This document shows, one piece after another, positions 52,156 through 63,575 of a stretch of DNA of 64,000 bases. This DNA comes from Mytilus californianus (taxonomy: Eukaryota > Mollusca > Bivalvia > Mytilida > Mytilidae). The notes under the pieces are model-generated. The model did no database searches. It saw only the letters and a program-made list of their open reading frames with translations, and had not been told where the DNA came from. The stretch covers positions 79,079,955 to 79,143,954 of the forward strand of contig NW_026262581.1 in NCBI RefSeq assembly GCF_021869535.1. Direction: 5' to 3'. A program made the translations under genes and the position numbers. Positions within the stretch are counted from its first letter, which is position 1. The number at the start of each line of letters is the position of its first letter.

Positions 52156-52182
52156 CTTTCAAATCGTCTTTGATGACTGGAC
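52156..52182 (-). other. Probable 5' UTR exon edge of the GPCR gene
   Basis: On the - strand, TTTTTACATTTTGAATTTTAG directly precedes GTCCAGTCATC, so a 3' splice site at 52184/52183 leaves 27 bases of 5' UTR before the ATG. The upstream non-coding exon and promoter would lie beyond 52.2 kb and cannot be located by eye. Confidence 0.5.
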
Positions 52183-52189
52183 CTAAAAT

Positions 52190-53920
52190 TCAAAATGTAA
52201 AAATAAATTCGATTTCATGTTTTAGGTTTAACGAAAATGACTGACAGATCACGTAAACGTTAAATACCTTTATCAATAATATCAACAAGATTTAAAAAAC
52301 GAAGGAAAAAAATATAACAAAAACATGCACTAGAATGCTTTTTCTCGCCGCATTAGAGTAATAAAAATACTGATCTAGCGATTATTTTAATTCAGAATAT
52401 ACTATTTGGGCCTATTTATTTAGTATAAAGACCAACTGTTCAAATTGAAAACGTTAAAAGGAAAGTCATATATCTATTTTTTGTAATTTTCAGACGAATA
52501 TATGGAATGAATCATACTTCATACAGATAAAAAGAAACAAAAAATATAAACACATAAATACAGATATAAATTACACATAGATATTCAAGGCCTTGCAAGA
52601 CATTCGAAGGTCATATCTTTTAGTCATGAATATGAAAGAACTTTTACACTGAACTGAACTTCGTCCGTTTTCTCGGTCGTTTTCTCTGGCTTATATTAAA
52701 GTAGAACACTTTGTTTAACATTGTTTACAAATTTAACCTAATAATATGTTCCATTAGATGAAGAGGATGCCGTTTTATCTTAAATTAAGATTCCATGCTA
52801 TTTTAAAGCTCAGAAAGTATACATATATTTTCATACAAAATATGCTTACATTATCTATGTTAAACTTTATGTGCTTACCATGTTCAAATGGTTAGGCGGG
52901 AATACATAAACTGAAACTGATGCTTAACTTTCTAATTATATCAAAATAATCCATTTCAGTATATAACAACGATTGAACAATCACACCAACACATTTTTTT
53001 CATATGAAAAAGGACAATAAACTGCAATATTTGTCATGATTGACGTCAGAAATGTTACAGAAGAGTAAAATAACATTGTGTAGTACACCATTCCTCTTCA
53101 AACCTAACGGCAATTCAAACATTATTATAACACGATTTGTCATTAATCAAAATTATCAAACACTTGACAGGAGAAATAAGAGAGTTTGTATTATATTGGA
53201 AATTTTATTTACTAACATTGTTCAGCCAATCTCTGGTCACTCCAGTGACTAACAATGACTCCTTTATATTTACAGATAAGGACAATACAATCAGAAATGG
53301 ACCCTAACAGCGACATCTGGCAAAATCATTTGAAATATTTTATGAAAGTCACCGCGACCTTAATTAGTATTTCAGTGTCTTTGAGTTATTGTTACTCGTT
53401 AAAGTAGTTCATTAAAAATCTCAATTTCGACAGCTTACATTTTGAAGAAAACATAAGTAGCTGCTTTAATTCATACATGAATTCTGAAATTAACTCTCTA
53501 AATCAAAGTTATAATGCCCTCAAATAACTTAAAACCGTTATTAACGGTTATCATAATCTGACAATTTTAATAATTGTAAAATCATTACTTAATGCATTCA
53601 TGATGGAAACTGAAACTCCTCGTTATAAAGATGATCTATAATGATAACATTATCCGGTGAATTATTTACTGTCTCTCACTGCACTGAAGAACTTGTCAAT
53701 ATAGTTCTTCGTTTGCATTACAGGAAAACCTTGTCACATTACAAAAAAGTATGACAAAAATATCGGATATTTGTTGACGAACAATATGTCGCACAACTAA
53801 ATATCCTAACATAAAAAATAAAGAGATGCAGTTGATTGACAAAATAGAAACATAATGCATTGGGAAGAAAAAAGGACACAGATGTAAACATCTATAGATC
53901 AACATTGAGCAAAACATAGT
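52190..53920. other. Upstream flank of the GPCR gene, nothing recognised
   Basis: AT-rich sequence of 1.7 kb without recognisable exons or repeats. It would be expected to contain the GPCR's upstream UTR exon and promoter, but I see no core promoter motif that I trust in this base composition. Confidence 0.5.
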
Positions 53921-53924
53921 ATAG

Positions 53925-54260
53925 TATAGTAAGCTATACAAAGCTTCAAATAGCAAAATGTGAAACAATTCAAAAGAGAAAACCAGTAGCCTTGGGTATA
54001 CTAAAACAATAAACGAAAACAGTTATTATTATAGCAAATAGCAACCAACGACAACCACTGGATTATAGGGATAGGCACAAATAAAAAATGTTGCGGAGTT
54101 AAACATGTTTGTGTGAGCTAAACACTCCCCTAAACCCCTAAATCTGAGACAGTGATGCAGAACACGACATAAAAAAAACTGTAATTATAAGTTGGATCAT
54201 TAGATCGATACTATAGGCACAAGAACGAATAACAAAACACATAAAGAACCGATTTAAGAG
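53925..54260 (+). repeat. Interspersed GATGTGGTATGA-family repeat, middle and 3' part
   Basis: It has AAGCTATACAAAGCTTCAAA, AATTCAAAAGAGAAAACCAG, CAACGACAACCACTGGATTA, GGAGTTAAACATGTTTGTGT and AAACACTCCCCTAAACCCCT, in the same order as at 42757-43175. Confidence 0.6.
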
Positions 54261-54497
54261 TACACATAATTACTGAAAGCTAGTTTTATCGTTTTAATAC
54301 GATAATAAAGTAAAATCTCTGAAGATTGAAAACTCCAAGGGATATATTTTTTATCTTATTTCTCTCCGGGGGTTTCAATTTCGCCAGTTATCACAAAGAA
54401 GTAGAAACTAAACATACACATTCTCTGTCATAAATTTAAACTTGAAGTCAGCTCACACATTTGAATTAGGTAAATTCATAGTGGACTTACAAAGAGC

Positions 54498-54672
54498 TAC
54501 TGTGGATTCATTATTATTCGTGGGATATTAATTTTCGTGGATTTCGTGGTTAAAGGCGATCCAACGAAATACAAATTTTCTATAGGCTTGTATGCAGACT
54601 TTGGCAAAACCACGAAATCAAATATCCACAAAAATTAAATCGGTACCCACGAAAATTAATGTGCAATTAACT
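54498..54672. mobile_element. TACTGTGGA MITE (copy 3), 3' end lost
   Basis: It begins TACTGTGGATTCATTATTAT and TCGTGGGATATTAATTTTCG. The inverse arm TACCCACGAAAATTAATGTG is present but the final TCCACAGTA is not, so this copy is eroded. Confidence 0.7.
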
Positions 54673-54679
54673 GAAATTA

Positions 54680-55965
54680 TTTGGGTTCTTTTTGACCTTA
54701 GATCTTATAGTATGGGAACTGGGAAAGGTTTTCATCATAACGATACCCCTCCCCTGGTTCTTATTTGTAAGTTACCAAAAAATACGTCATACTTTTTTTC
54801 TAGGATACAGACCAAATGGGGTCGTTTAGTAGAGTCAGATGAGTTTTTTTTCAATTGCTGTCGTTATATTTGTAACTAAAAGATCGCGACAGCCATTGAC
54901 AGTAAAACCTTATCCGGCTCTACTAAAGGACATCCCTTTTCCCAGACATAAGCTATTATTCAGTGAAGTTTTAAAGAATGATCTTTGTTTACTTAGATAG
55001 TTTTTTTTATCATTAAGAATCTATCAATGTTATTTTAATTTCAATAAAAAAAAATGCTACATCCTCTTGACACATAAAAATTAAAACTGTCGTGAAATAA
55101 TCGAAAAAGATTTAAAACGTTTTCCGTCTTAAACAGAGCGTATACACTGTAGCAATTTGAAATAAATATTCGTAGCATTTTAATGGATTAACAATTACAA
55201 ACGAAAAATAATAGAAAATTTGAGATCCTACTGTACCTATCAGGTTGCTCCAATTTTTCAACTATAAAACCCATTTTCTATATTCCATGTACCCCACAAG
55301 AACACACGTTGGTCATCATTTTTTCGTTACTATTAAAACTCAGATAAAAAAGGCGTATAATGGTTGTTTTAGTAAAAGTATTTCAACGTACCTTGCTTGA
55401 GTAAATCCAACAAAAATAACTCCGTTACAAATTAACTTTTTATCGTTATGTTATTTGCCTATCAATTTTGACGATCAAGTGATAACCATATGATGTTATG
55501 TTGACTGAAATTGATTTTCCATCACGTCGAAAGTTTTCTGTTTATATTCCCTTTCATACAAACATCTGTAAAAAGCTTTTGATGAAAAAGTCTCCACACT
55601 TAGTTTGAATGACTACTTAATACATAAATTATAATTTACCACAAATTTCCGTGTTATCAAAGTATCTACACAACTATCACTTCTCTTTTCAACTTGTTAT
55701 AGGTCATATGATTTATTTCTTTTACATTAATGATTAAATTAAACTTATATTTGTCTATCAATTATGATGGGATTTGACTTTGATTACAAATCGCATCCGA
55801 ACTCCTCAATTTGCCAAAAAAAATCACGAATGCTGGTATACGATGGAATGTATAAATTAATAATCCCCTCATGGTAATGAAATGACCAGTCGCAATTAAA
55901 CCACTGCGAGAAACTAAAGGCTCCCCTCAACTAGGAAGTATCGCTGTCCTGACATAACTTGTGTT
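54680..55965. other. Non-coding stretch, nothing recognised
   Basis: AT-rich sequence with no frame above background and no repeat of a family seen elsewhere in the window. Confidence 0.5.
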
Positions 55966-55969
55966 TCAA

Positions 55970-56165
55970 TAAATCCCATTGAATTAGATGAAATGCATTA
56001 CATAATGATAAATCATTGAATGAAATAAAATGCATTATATAATCATTGAACAATGAAATAAGATCAATTATGTAATTTTTGAATTGAATAAGACTCTTTT
56101 TTATATTAAATCATTGATTTGAATAAGATCCATTATGTACTCATTAAATTTGATGTAATCCATAT
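55970..56165 (+). repeat. Degenerate AT-rich tandem repeat beside the minisatellite
   Basis: Variants of AAATGCATTA(C/T)ATAAT and TCATTGAATGAAATAAAATG recur about every 45-60 bases (55990, 56028, 56062, 56125). It directly abuts the 36-bp array. Confidence 0.6.
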
Positions 56166-56167
56166 TA

Positions 56168-57360
56168 AACGCGTACAGAGATTTGAAGAAGAAAGAAAGT
56201 GGTGCGCACATCTATTTTTACAAGAAGAAAGAAAGTGATGCGCACATCCATTTGTACAAAAAGAAAGATGTACACAGCTATTTGTACAAGAAGAAAGAAA
56301 GTGATGCTCACAGCAATTTGTACAAGAAGAAAGAAAGTGATGCTCACAGCTATTCGTACAAGAAGAAAGAAAGTGATTCTCACAGCTATTTGTACAAGAA
56401 GAAAGAAAGTGATGCTCACAGCTATTCGTACAAGAAGAAAGAAAGTGATGCGCACAGCTATTTGTACAAGAAGAAAGAAAGTGATGCACAAAACTATTTG
56501 TTCAAGAAGAAAGAAAGTGATGCACACATCTTTTTGTACAAGAAGAAAGAAATTGATGCACACAGCCATTTGTACAAAAAGAAAGTGATGCGCACAGCTA
56601 TTTGTACAAGAAGAGTGAAAGTGGTGCACACATCTTTTTGTACAAAAAGAAAGTTATGTGCACAGCTACTTTCACAAGAAGAAAGACAGTGATGCTCACA
56701 GCTATTTATACAAGAAAAAAGAAAGTGATGCACACAGCTATTTGTACAAGAAGAAAGTGATGCGCACAGCTATTTGTACACGAAGAAAGTTATGTGTACA
56801 ACTAATTGTACAAGAAGAAAGAAGTGATGCGCACAGCTATTTGTACTAGAAGAAAGTTATGTGCACAGCTAATTGTACAAGAAGAAAGAAAGTGAGGCAC
56901 ACAGCTATTTGTACAAGAAGAAAGAAAGTGATTCTCACAGCTATTTGTACAAGAAGAAAGAAAGTGATGGGCACAGCTATTTGTAAAAAAAGAAAGGGAT
57001 GCCCACAGCTATTTGTACAAGAAGAAAGGGATGCGCACAGCTTTTTGCACAAGAAAAGGGATGCGCACAGCTATTTGTACAAGAAGAGTGAAAGTGATGC
57101 ACACAGCTATTTATACTAGAAGAAAGAAAGTGATGCACACATCTATTTGTACAAGAAGAAAAAGTGACGCACACATATTTTTGTACGAGAAGAAAGAAAG
57201 TGATGCACGCATCTATTTGTACAAAAAGAAAGTGATGCGCACAGCTATTTGTACAAAAAGAAAGTGATGCGCACAGATAATTGTACAAGAAGAAAGAAAT
57301 TGATGCGCACAGCTATTTGTACAAGAAGAAAGAAATTGATGCGCACAGCTATTTTACGAA
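56168..57360 (+). repeat. Minisatellite of ~36-bp units, about 33 copies
   Basis: The unit is ACAAGAAGAAAGAAAGTGAT followed by GCTCACAGCTATTTGT, with 27-36-bp variants (shorter units lack AAAGAAAG-type segments). Each full unit contains the palindrome TTGTACAA. Variable sites are GCGCAC/GCTCAC/GCACAC and CTATTTGT/CTATTCGT/ATCTATTTGT. Because 36 is divisible by three, many frames stay open on both strands; on the + strand they read KKKESDAHSYLY repeats. Frame-shifting length variants and the lack of splice or start context argue against coding. Confidence 0.92.
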
Positions 57361-57671
57361 GAAACAAAACAATGAGCACATTGGTTTCTATGAAGAAACA
57401 CTGAAACGAGTACTGTGAGAGATAAAATGAACATCCTGCTGATATTCTCGCAACCAACGAACACTTTAAAAAAAAAACGAAATAAAGCGGCGAATTATTT
57501 TGCTTGACCTGAAATTTCAATAAGTGACAAGAAAGATTACTTTTCATATCCAATGATTCATTCTCTTTTTTTATGCCAAAATGTCTGCACCTGCATACAT
57601 AGTCAAGACATATGCATTTCCCAAATGATTTGCTTTGATAGTGTCTGTGATATGACAACGTCAATATATAT

Positions 57672-57725
57672 AAGAAGATGTGGTATGAGCTAGAGCCAAT
57701 GAGACAACTATCCATCCAAGTCACT
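57672..57725 (+). repeat. Scrap of the GATGTGGTATGA repeat
   Basis: AGAAGATGTGGTATGAGCTA, GAGCCAATGAGACAACTATC and CATCCAAGTCAC match the 5' end of the repeat at 42757. Flanking 57360-57670 and 57725-58060 show nothing else. Confidence 0.6.
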
Positions 57726-58796
57726 ATGTGTCAAGACTTCAATGTCGAATTCACTGATCAATGATTTTTATTCTAATAACATTAACATTCTGGTAGCTTA
57801 ACTTATTGGAATATTCCCTTTATTTGTTCTTTCATATGTTTCATTTTACTTTAATCGATTTTATATCTTACATTATTTGTCGGCCACAAAGATCATAACA
57901 GTTTTGGATTGCATGACGAATTGATATCAACATGGACAACAATACAGTCTGAATATATCTTGATAACAGAAATTGATAATGTCTTTTGACAATCAGAAAA
58001 AGTTCCTAAGCTCTCAGTCAGTAACTGTAATCAATGCTTTGATCTACTAACCTTTCAATTTGAGATCACCTGACCCAAAGGGCCAGTGTGAGCTATTTTT
58101 CATCATTTGTAGTAGATCGTCGGTCGTCGTCGTTAACTTTGACAAAAATTTCTCCTCTGAAGTACGGTGCCAAATGCAATATAAATTGGCCACAAACATC
58201 TTAAGAATGTTTAATTTCAAAAATTATGTCAGATGATCCCGCCGACCAAAAAGATACATGCCGCTATGGTTAAAAACTAAAAAAAAATAGGGATATAAAT
58301 CAAGCATTATTTAATATTTTTTCCAATCTGTTACAGAAATAGATAGAGAAAATCTACAAAGCAAAAATAATCAGAAAACCAAGGTCTACCTACTATCCTT
58401 TTTTTTTAAGCCAAAATCACTGATCAGAAGTCTCCTCCAAACATTTTCGGCAAACTTAGACATATAAGACGTCATAAATAGCCCAAAACGCCAAACGACT
58501 CCTGAAAGGAGTACATGCCCGTTAAATGAACATTTTTACCAATTTTTGAGTTTGAAAAAAAGCACAAATGATCACCTAGACAAGATCTACAACATGTGAA
58601 AAATCAATAGATGATTCCACTATAGAACTTTATTATTCCGTATGTTTTTTGCTTTTATCGTGAAAACTATTATATACAGAGAGAAACTTGAAAAAGTAAA
58701 ATCATTATCAGCATGAGCAGATCTACAATTAAGTCCACATGGTCGAAATCGTTTGTCGACGCCTTATTGGAGTTGTCGCCTTTTTACTAAAAAAAA

Positions 58797-59170
58797 ATGA
58801 AAACAACACGTTATAAATTTAATGCTTCCGAACGCTTTTCTGGATTTACCTTCATCAGGAACGCTCAAAGCCGAATATTTGAAAGACAAGGCCGTATAAA
58901 ACCGAAACAGTTGAAGAGCTATATATAATCAAAAATGACCTAAAATAATAGCCAAATCCTTCTAAGGCCAACTTTGCCTGAGGGAGTTTAAACCTTAGTT
59001 TCTTTACAATTTCAAAATTATATACGGGCAAATTTAGAAAGGTTAGTTATTAATCATGTCAGTACCGAAGTACTTACTACTGAGCTGATGATACCCTCGG
59101 GGACTGATAGTCCATCAGCAGAGGTATCGACCCAGTGCTGTAAAAAATGAAACACGTTATAAATTAGTAA
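58797..59170 (+). mobile_element. Insertion bounded by direct repeats AATGAAA..CACGTTATAAATT
   Basis: AATGAAAACAACACGTTATA (58797) and AATGAAACACGTTATAAATT (59148) flank a segment with TCGGGGACTGATAGTCCATC and AGCAGAGGTATCGACCCAGT. The CGGGGACT..AGTCC core is a short inverted repeat. The flanking direct repeats could be a long terminal direct repeat or a duplication; I cannot say which superfamily this is. Confidence 0.5.
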
Positions 59171-59591
59171 CACGATTTTTACTCAACTTTTCGTTTTTGA
59201 TGGAAACTATTATATAAGTAAATATAGCAAAAACTGTAAACATAAAAATGTTTTGAAAATGGGATTCACAAATAATACCAGTTGACCGAAATCAGCAATC
59301 GACCCATTATATAAGAGTTGATGTCCTTTAATTAAGATTTTCACCAAATTTTTTGAAACCTTTAATCTTGAAAACTATAATTGGTAGATAGAAAGTATAA
59401 ACCTCAAAAAAATAAGTAAGGAAAGATCTTCAAATAAGTCAACATGTTTCAAATTGTTATTTGGCTCCTTATGAGTTATTGGCCTTTAATGGCAACTTTT
59501 ACCCATTTTCGAGTTTTGAGAGCAAAAATTGATACAGATCGATGCAGACAAACTGTCAAAAGTAAAAATGATCAACAGTTTGAAATAAAGA

Positions 59592-59790
59592 AGATTCAGT
59601 ATGATTGTCAATGAGACAACTATCCATCAGAGACCAAATTACGTAGATAGATATAGGAAGATGTGATTATACAGATATGAGTGCCAATGAGACAACTCTC
59701 CATCCAAGTAACAATTTATAAAAGCAAATCATTATAGGTCAAGGTACGGCCTTCAACACGGAGCATTGGCTCACACCGAACAGCAAGATG
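59592..59790 (+). repeat. Two scraps of the GATGTGGTATGA repeat
   Basis: AAGATTCAGTATGATTGTCA, ATGAGACAACTATCCATCAG, then AGATATGAGTGCCAATGAGA, CAACTCTCCATCCAAGTAAC, AAGGTACGGCCTTCAACACG, GAGCATTGGCTCACACCGAA. The second part is very like 2711-2850. Confidence 0.65.
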
Positions 59791-60597
59791 TATAGAAGAT
59801 AATGCCCTTATGATAAATGACCAATATTAGTGTTTTTAACTAATACATGTATCTTGAATATCATAACACATCGACTTAAACTTCGAACATCAAAAATGAT
59901 CGGCAACTCCAGATCTATGTATATACTGACAATTTCTTTTATTCTTTTGCAAATAAGTTAATATGATAAAAAAGTCAATTTACTCCTTACAGGAGTTGCG
60001 GACCATATATCATAATTCTAGTCCAGTTTGCCTATGCTTTTGAAAAATCTGTCCAGTAAAAATGACCAGTAAGACAAGAGCTTTGTCCATATAGTTTCAG
60101 TGCATCATAAATATTCATGCTGAATTGTATCAATTTTATATAAAAATGCCAGGTGAGCAATACAGGCTCCTTGGGGCCTCTAGTTATTTATCTCTTTAAG
60201 TAACTTTATGATTTGGAACCTAGTATTCTGCATTTGGTTTAATAGTTTGTTGATACAAAACCTTTGAATAAATGAGGTTGTAGAGCTCGTAAGTCGATGG
60301 AATTTGAAATTGTACCCGTTCTAAGCCATTAAGCAGACGATCGTCGTTGTAACTTTATTTTGTACCTTAAATGTAAGTGTTATGGGCTTTGAAATAAGAA
60401 ATTTTTAATACTTCTTTTTGAAATTCCAATTTTTGTATTGGTTAATTAAGACGACGGTAACATTATAACCGCGGCTCATTGGGACGTATTTTTTTTAATG
60501 TTACCCTCAAGCAATAAACCGTTTGAAAAATAAACTGACAAAGCAAAACATTTATAATTTAAAGACCATAGATGCAGAAATAGAATATATATAGATT

Positions 60598-60765
60598 TTA
60601 CCACTGTAACGAGAGTAATACGATATTTCTCCGCTCAAGACAGATAAATTTTCAAATCCAAAACGCGACACTCGCCGAGCGGTTTAAATATTTAAAATTT
60701 ATCTGTCGAGAGTGGAAAAGTTATCGTATAGCACGAGGTTTGGTGATATAATCCGTTTCTCTTAT
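60598..60765. mobile_element. Palindromic MITE
   Basis: The left arm ACGAGAGTAATACGATATTT, GACAGATAAATTTT is mirrored by AAAATTTATCTGTCGAGAGT and TTATCGTATAGCACGAGG. The loop is CG-rich (CGCGACACTCGCCGAGCGG). The outer text CCACTGTAACG / CGAGGTTTGGTG is weakly inverse. No protein. Confidence 0.6.
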
Positions 60766-61021
60766 GATTTTTAACTATATGCCTTCTTTGTCAATGATCT
60801 GTAATCTGGATAACAATCTGCTCCATCGTCCTTCTATAATTTTGCATTAACTTTAAATTTCACCCTGATACCAAAACCATATAAACCTTATAAACTATTC
60901 CATGAGATGATAGGAAATATCATGTAAATCAAAGATACAACTAATATTAAATATATGCAGTTTATAAACTATGTGTTAAACCTATAAGGATGCAACTTCT
61001 TTTGGAAGTGCCCACTTTAGA

Positions 61022-61410
61022 TGATTGATTGATTGTTGGTTGCTTAATGTCAAGTGGCAAATATTTCATGCATGTTCAGGACGAGAACAAATTAACAATA
61101 AATACAATTGGTAGGTGTTGAAATTGAGGCCGTCCGGGATAAGTTCGGGAAAATTTCGACTGCCACTGGAAAATGAGGGTATATTGGATAGAGACAAAAA
61201 TTTGGCCTTGCAACAGGCCACCTACATACCCATCAAAGAGTTGTTGTAATGGTTCTTAACGTGCAGAGAGCGCGACATTCTCTCCACACGAGGCATCGGA
61301 TTTAACGTCCCCATTCTGACCAGACGTGGCTTGATACATCCCGCACAGCCAAACGGACGCCCAACTTTGGCAAAGGTTTTACTGCCGGTCGGAAGAAGAC
61401 CTGTAGTGAC
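61022..61410 (-). mobile_element. SINE-like element with AATC tail (copy 2)
   Basis: Read on the - strand it contains CCGACCGGCAGTAAAACC, CGTCTGGTCAGAATGGGGAC, CCTCATTTTCCAGTGGCAGT, CGAAATTTTCCCGAACTTAT, CCCGGACGGCCTCAATTTC, TCCTGAACATGCATGAAATA and ends ACCAACAATCAATCAATC. It shares its 3' half and tail with 49194-49435. Its GC content is well above the surroundings. Confidence 0.7.
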
Positions 61411-61689
61411 CATATTTCTATTCCCCAGTCACCCTTTAGATGATTTAAATGTAATGGTTTGGTCTTTTGGTGTTTTTGAGTTTTTGTCTACGAATTTCCA
61501 AACGTTTATGATATTTATTTCCCAAGGTATTGTTCCAAGATATTGGGTTTCGATATTAGTTGATGAAGGTTATTCAAAGAAGAGAGATATTTACCCTTTC
61601 TCAGTGAGTGATATATAAGTCCTCAGTTTTGCCAAATTGTGTAGAAGTCTCCCAAAAATCGAAATTTTCATAACACAATCCGATAAGTG

Positions 61690-63089
61690 GTATGCTTGAC
61701 ATATTTAAAGGGGTACCACAAGGTTCCATCCTTGGACCCATCCTATTTAATATTTTTATAAATGATTTGTTCTTTTTTGTAAAAAATTGTTCTTATATAA
61801 TTATGCTGATGACAATACTTTGTCAAAGTCTGGAAATTCCTTACAAGATGTAATTTCTGCTCTTAAGGAAGACAGCAATTATTTAATACAGTGGTTTTCT
61901 TCAAATAAAATGTAGGCCAACCCAGAGAAATTTCAAGCTATCTCTCTTGGCAAAAAAACACATGATAAAAAGGTTGTGTTTGATTTGAATGGTATTTCTA
62001 TATCATGTGAGGATGAGGTAAAACTACTTGGAGTTACAATTGATTTTAAATTAAACTTCAGTTTACATATTTCAAATATTTGTAAAAAGGCTGCAAGGCA
62101 ATTGAATGTTTTGAAAAGAATTGGGAAACACCTAAACAAACTGAGTAAACCTACAATTTATTACTCTTTTATTATGTCAAACTTTAGTTATTGCCCTTTG
62201 ACTTGGCATTTCTGTGGGGAACAAAATACCAGAAAAATAGAAAAAATACAAAAACGAGCGCTTCGCTTTCTTTATGAAGACCATCAGAATTCATACGAAA
62301 CACTCCTGCAAATTTCAAACCTTCCATCACTAAAAACTCGTAGGATGCGCTCAATTGCCTTGGAGACCTTTAAAATAATTAATGAAAAATGTCCAGTATT
62401 TATTCAAGATCTAGTTGTTATAAAAAAACAATTCATATAATTTCAGGTATGTGAACACTGCTGAGGTACCTAGACCTAGAACCTCAAGTTATGGTAAAAG
62501 ATCCTTTAGATTTGAGGCAGCACAAGTATGGAACTCCCTTCCCAATGAGGCTAGAATTATGACCTCTTTTGACCAATTTAGGAATTATATAAATTCCTGG
62601 TGTGGGGGTCAAAAATGCAACTGCAGTTCATGCCGTTTCCATCCAGTGCTGTCTCAAAGCTGAAATTTCTTTCTTTCTTTTAATTTTTTATTATGACCTT
62701 TTGCTCTGCTTTTTTATGCATTTATTATATATACCTGCTATTAAATGCCAGTGCTGAATAATTTATTTATTTATTGCTTTTATGCTTTTTAGTTTGTTAG
62801 TATTTTAAGATACCTAAGTGATTTGCTGGTTCCCCCATTCAATGCACATAGAGGTGCTTGCCGCATGAGCTTTGACTCTGGAGGCTCAGAAATCAAAATT
62901 AATTTGCTTTCATTATATTTGCATGCTGTTTCATTTTTATTTATTAGTATTTGCATGATGCTGCATGACTTTTATGTGATAGTCGGTTAAAGAGCTCACC
63001 AGAGCTCACGTTTTTTGTCTGTTATTATGTATATATTTGCCGACTCTAAATAAAATTACTTTCTTACTTACTTACTTACTTACTTACTT
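61690..63089 (+). pseudogene. 5'-truncated dead non-LTR retrotransposon (CR1/Jockey-type), RT C-terminal half
   Basis: Reverse-transcriptase remnants run in order: GVPQGSILGPILFNIFINDL (from 61710), YADDNTLSKSGNSLQDVI (from 61802), SNKM-stop-ANPEKFQAISLG, VKLLGVTIDFKLNFSLHIS, ICKKAARQLNVLKRIGKHL, SNFSYCPLTWHFCGE, KIEKIQKRALRFLYED, then VNTAEVPRPRTSSYGKRSF and WNSLPNEAR. Breaks: a frameshift just before YADD (about 61797), TAG at 61913-61915, and a frameshift in an A run near 62420. The N-terminal half and endonuclease are missing. The 3' end is TGCCGACTCTAAATAAAATT followed by (ACTT)n at 63059-63089. The clade call is by motif impression only. Confidence 0.88.
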
Positions 63090-63437
63090 ATAAAACATAT
63101 TAAATCAATTGTCGTCTTTGTCTACGTTTCCCAGTGGCATGTGAATCAAAATAAGATAATTCAGAGTTGGTGTTATTTGAGACAGCAACCTATAAGAAGA
63201 TAAGGAACACAAGAAGGTTAGTAAGCGACCTTCAGTATATTCGGACACAAGTCAAACTAGAACTATGTTACGCTCAACCAGAGACTAATAATATCTTTAC
63301 ACTGTTTTACTTGCAAACACTTTAAACTGTTTCACTCAGGGTTTCCAAAATTTCATACAAAGAACTAATACGTAAACATTTATTAGTCACCAAGAAGCAA
63401 ATACTTAGATGACATGCATGACGACCGTATTTACAAA

Positions 63438-63575
63438 AATAAGAAGATGTAGTATGATTGCCAATGAGACAACACTCCACAAGAGACAAAATGACATAGA
63501 AATTAACAACTATAGGTCACCGTACGGCCTTCAACAATGAGCAAAACCCATACCGCATAGTCAGCTATAAACCGT
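63438..63575 (+). repeat. GATGTGGTATGA repeat, 5' part
   Basis: AAGAAGATGTAGTATGATTG, CCAATGAGACAACACTCCAC, AAGAGACAAAATGACATAGA, TATAGGTCACCGTACGGCCT, TCAACAATGAGCAAAACCCA. It is a clean copy of the family's left end. The remaining 63575-64000 holds nothing recognisable. Confidence 0.7.

Larger units (their letters stand above)
58063..60183 (+). mobile_element. CACCTG-ended element (second copy)
   Basis: It begins GATCACCTGACCCAAAGGGC, CAGTGTGAGCTATTTTTC and ends GCCAGGTGAGCAATACAGGC, TCCTTGGGGCCTC. Internal diverged monomers hold AAAAATGATCA.C, AGACAAGATCTAC, AAATAAGTC.ACATG and GTTATTGCCTTTTA-like text. It carries insertions at 58797-59170 and 59592-59790. It has no protein and is the same family as 25196-32296. 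Confidence 0.7.

Noticed and set aside
56183-57267. Open frames of up to 169 codons reading KKKESDAHSYLY repeats (and inverse-strand FFLLVQIAV repeats) as a repetitive secreted or structural protein
   Set aside because: All frames stay open because the unit is 36 bp. Variant units shift the frame repeatedly, there is no signal peptide or splice context, and both strands look equally open. It is a minisatellite.
56168-57360. Regular array of ~36-bp repeats as a CRISPR array
   Set aside because: The repeats are contiguous with no unique spacers, and the host is an animal genome with introns.
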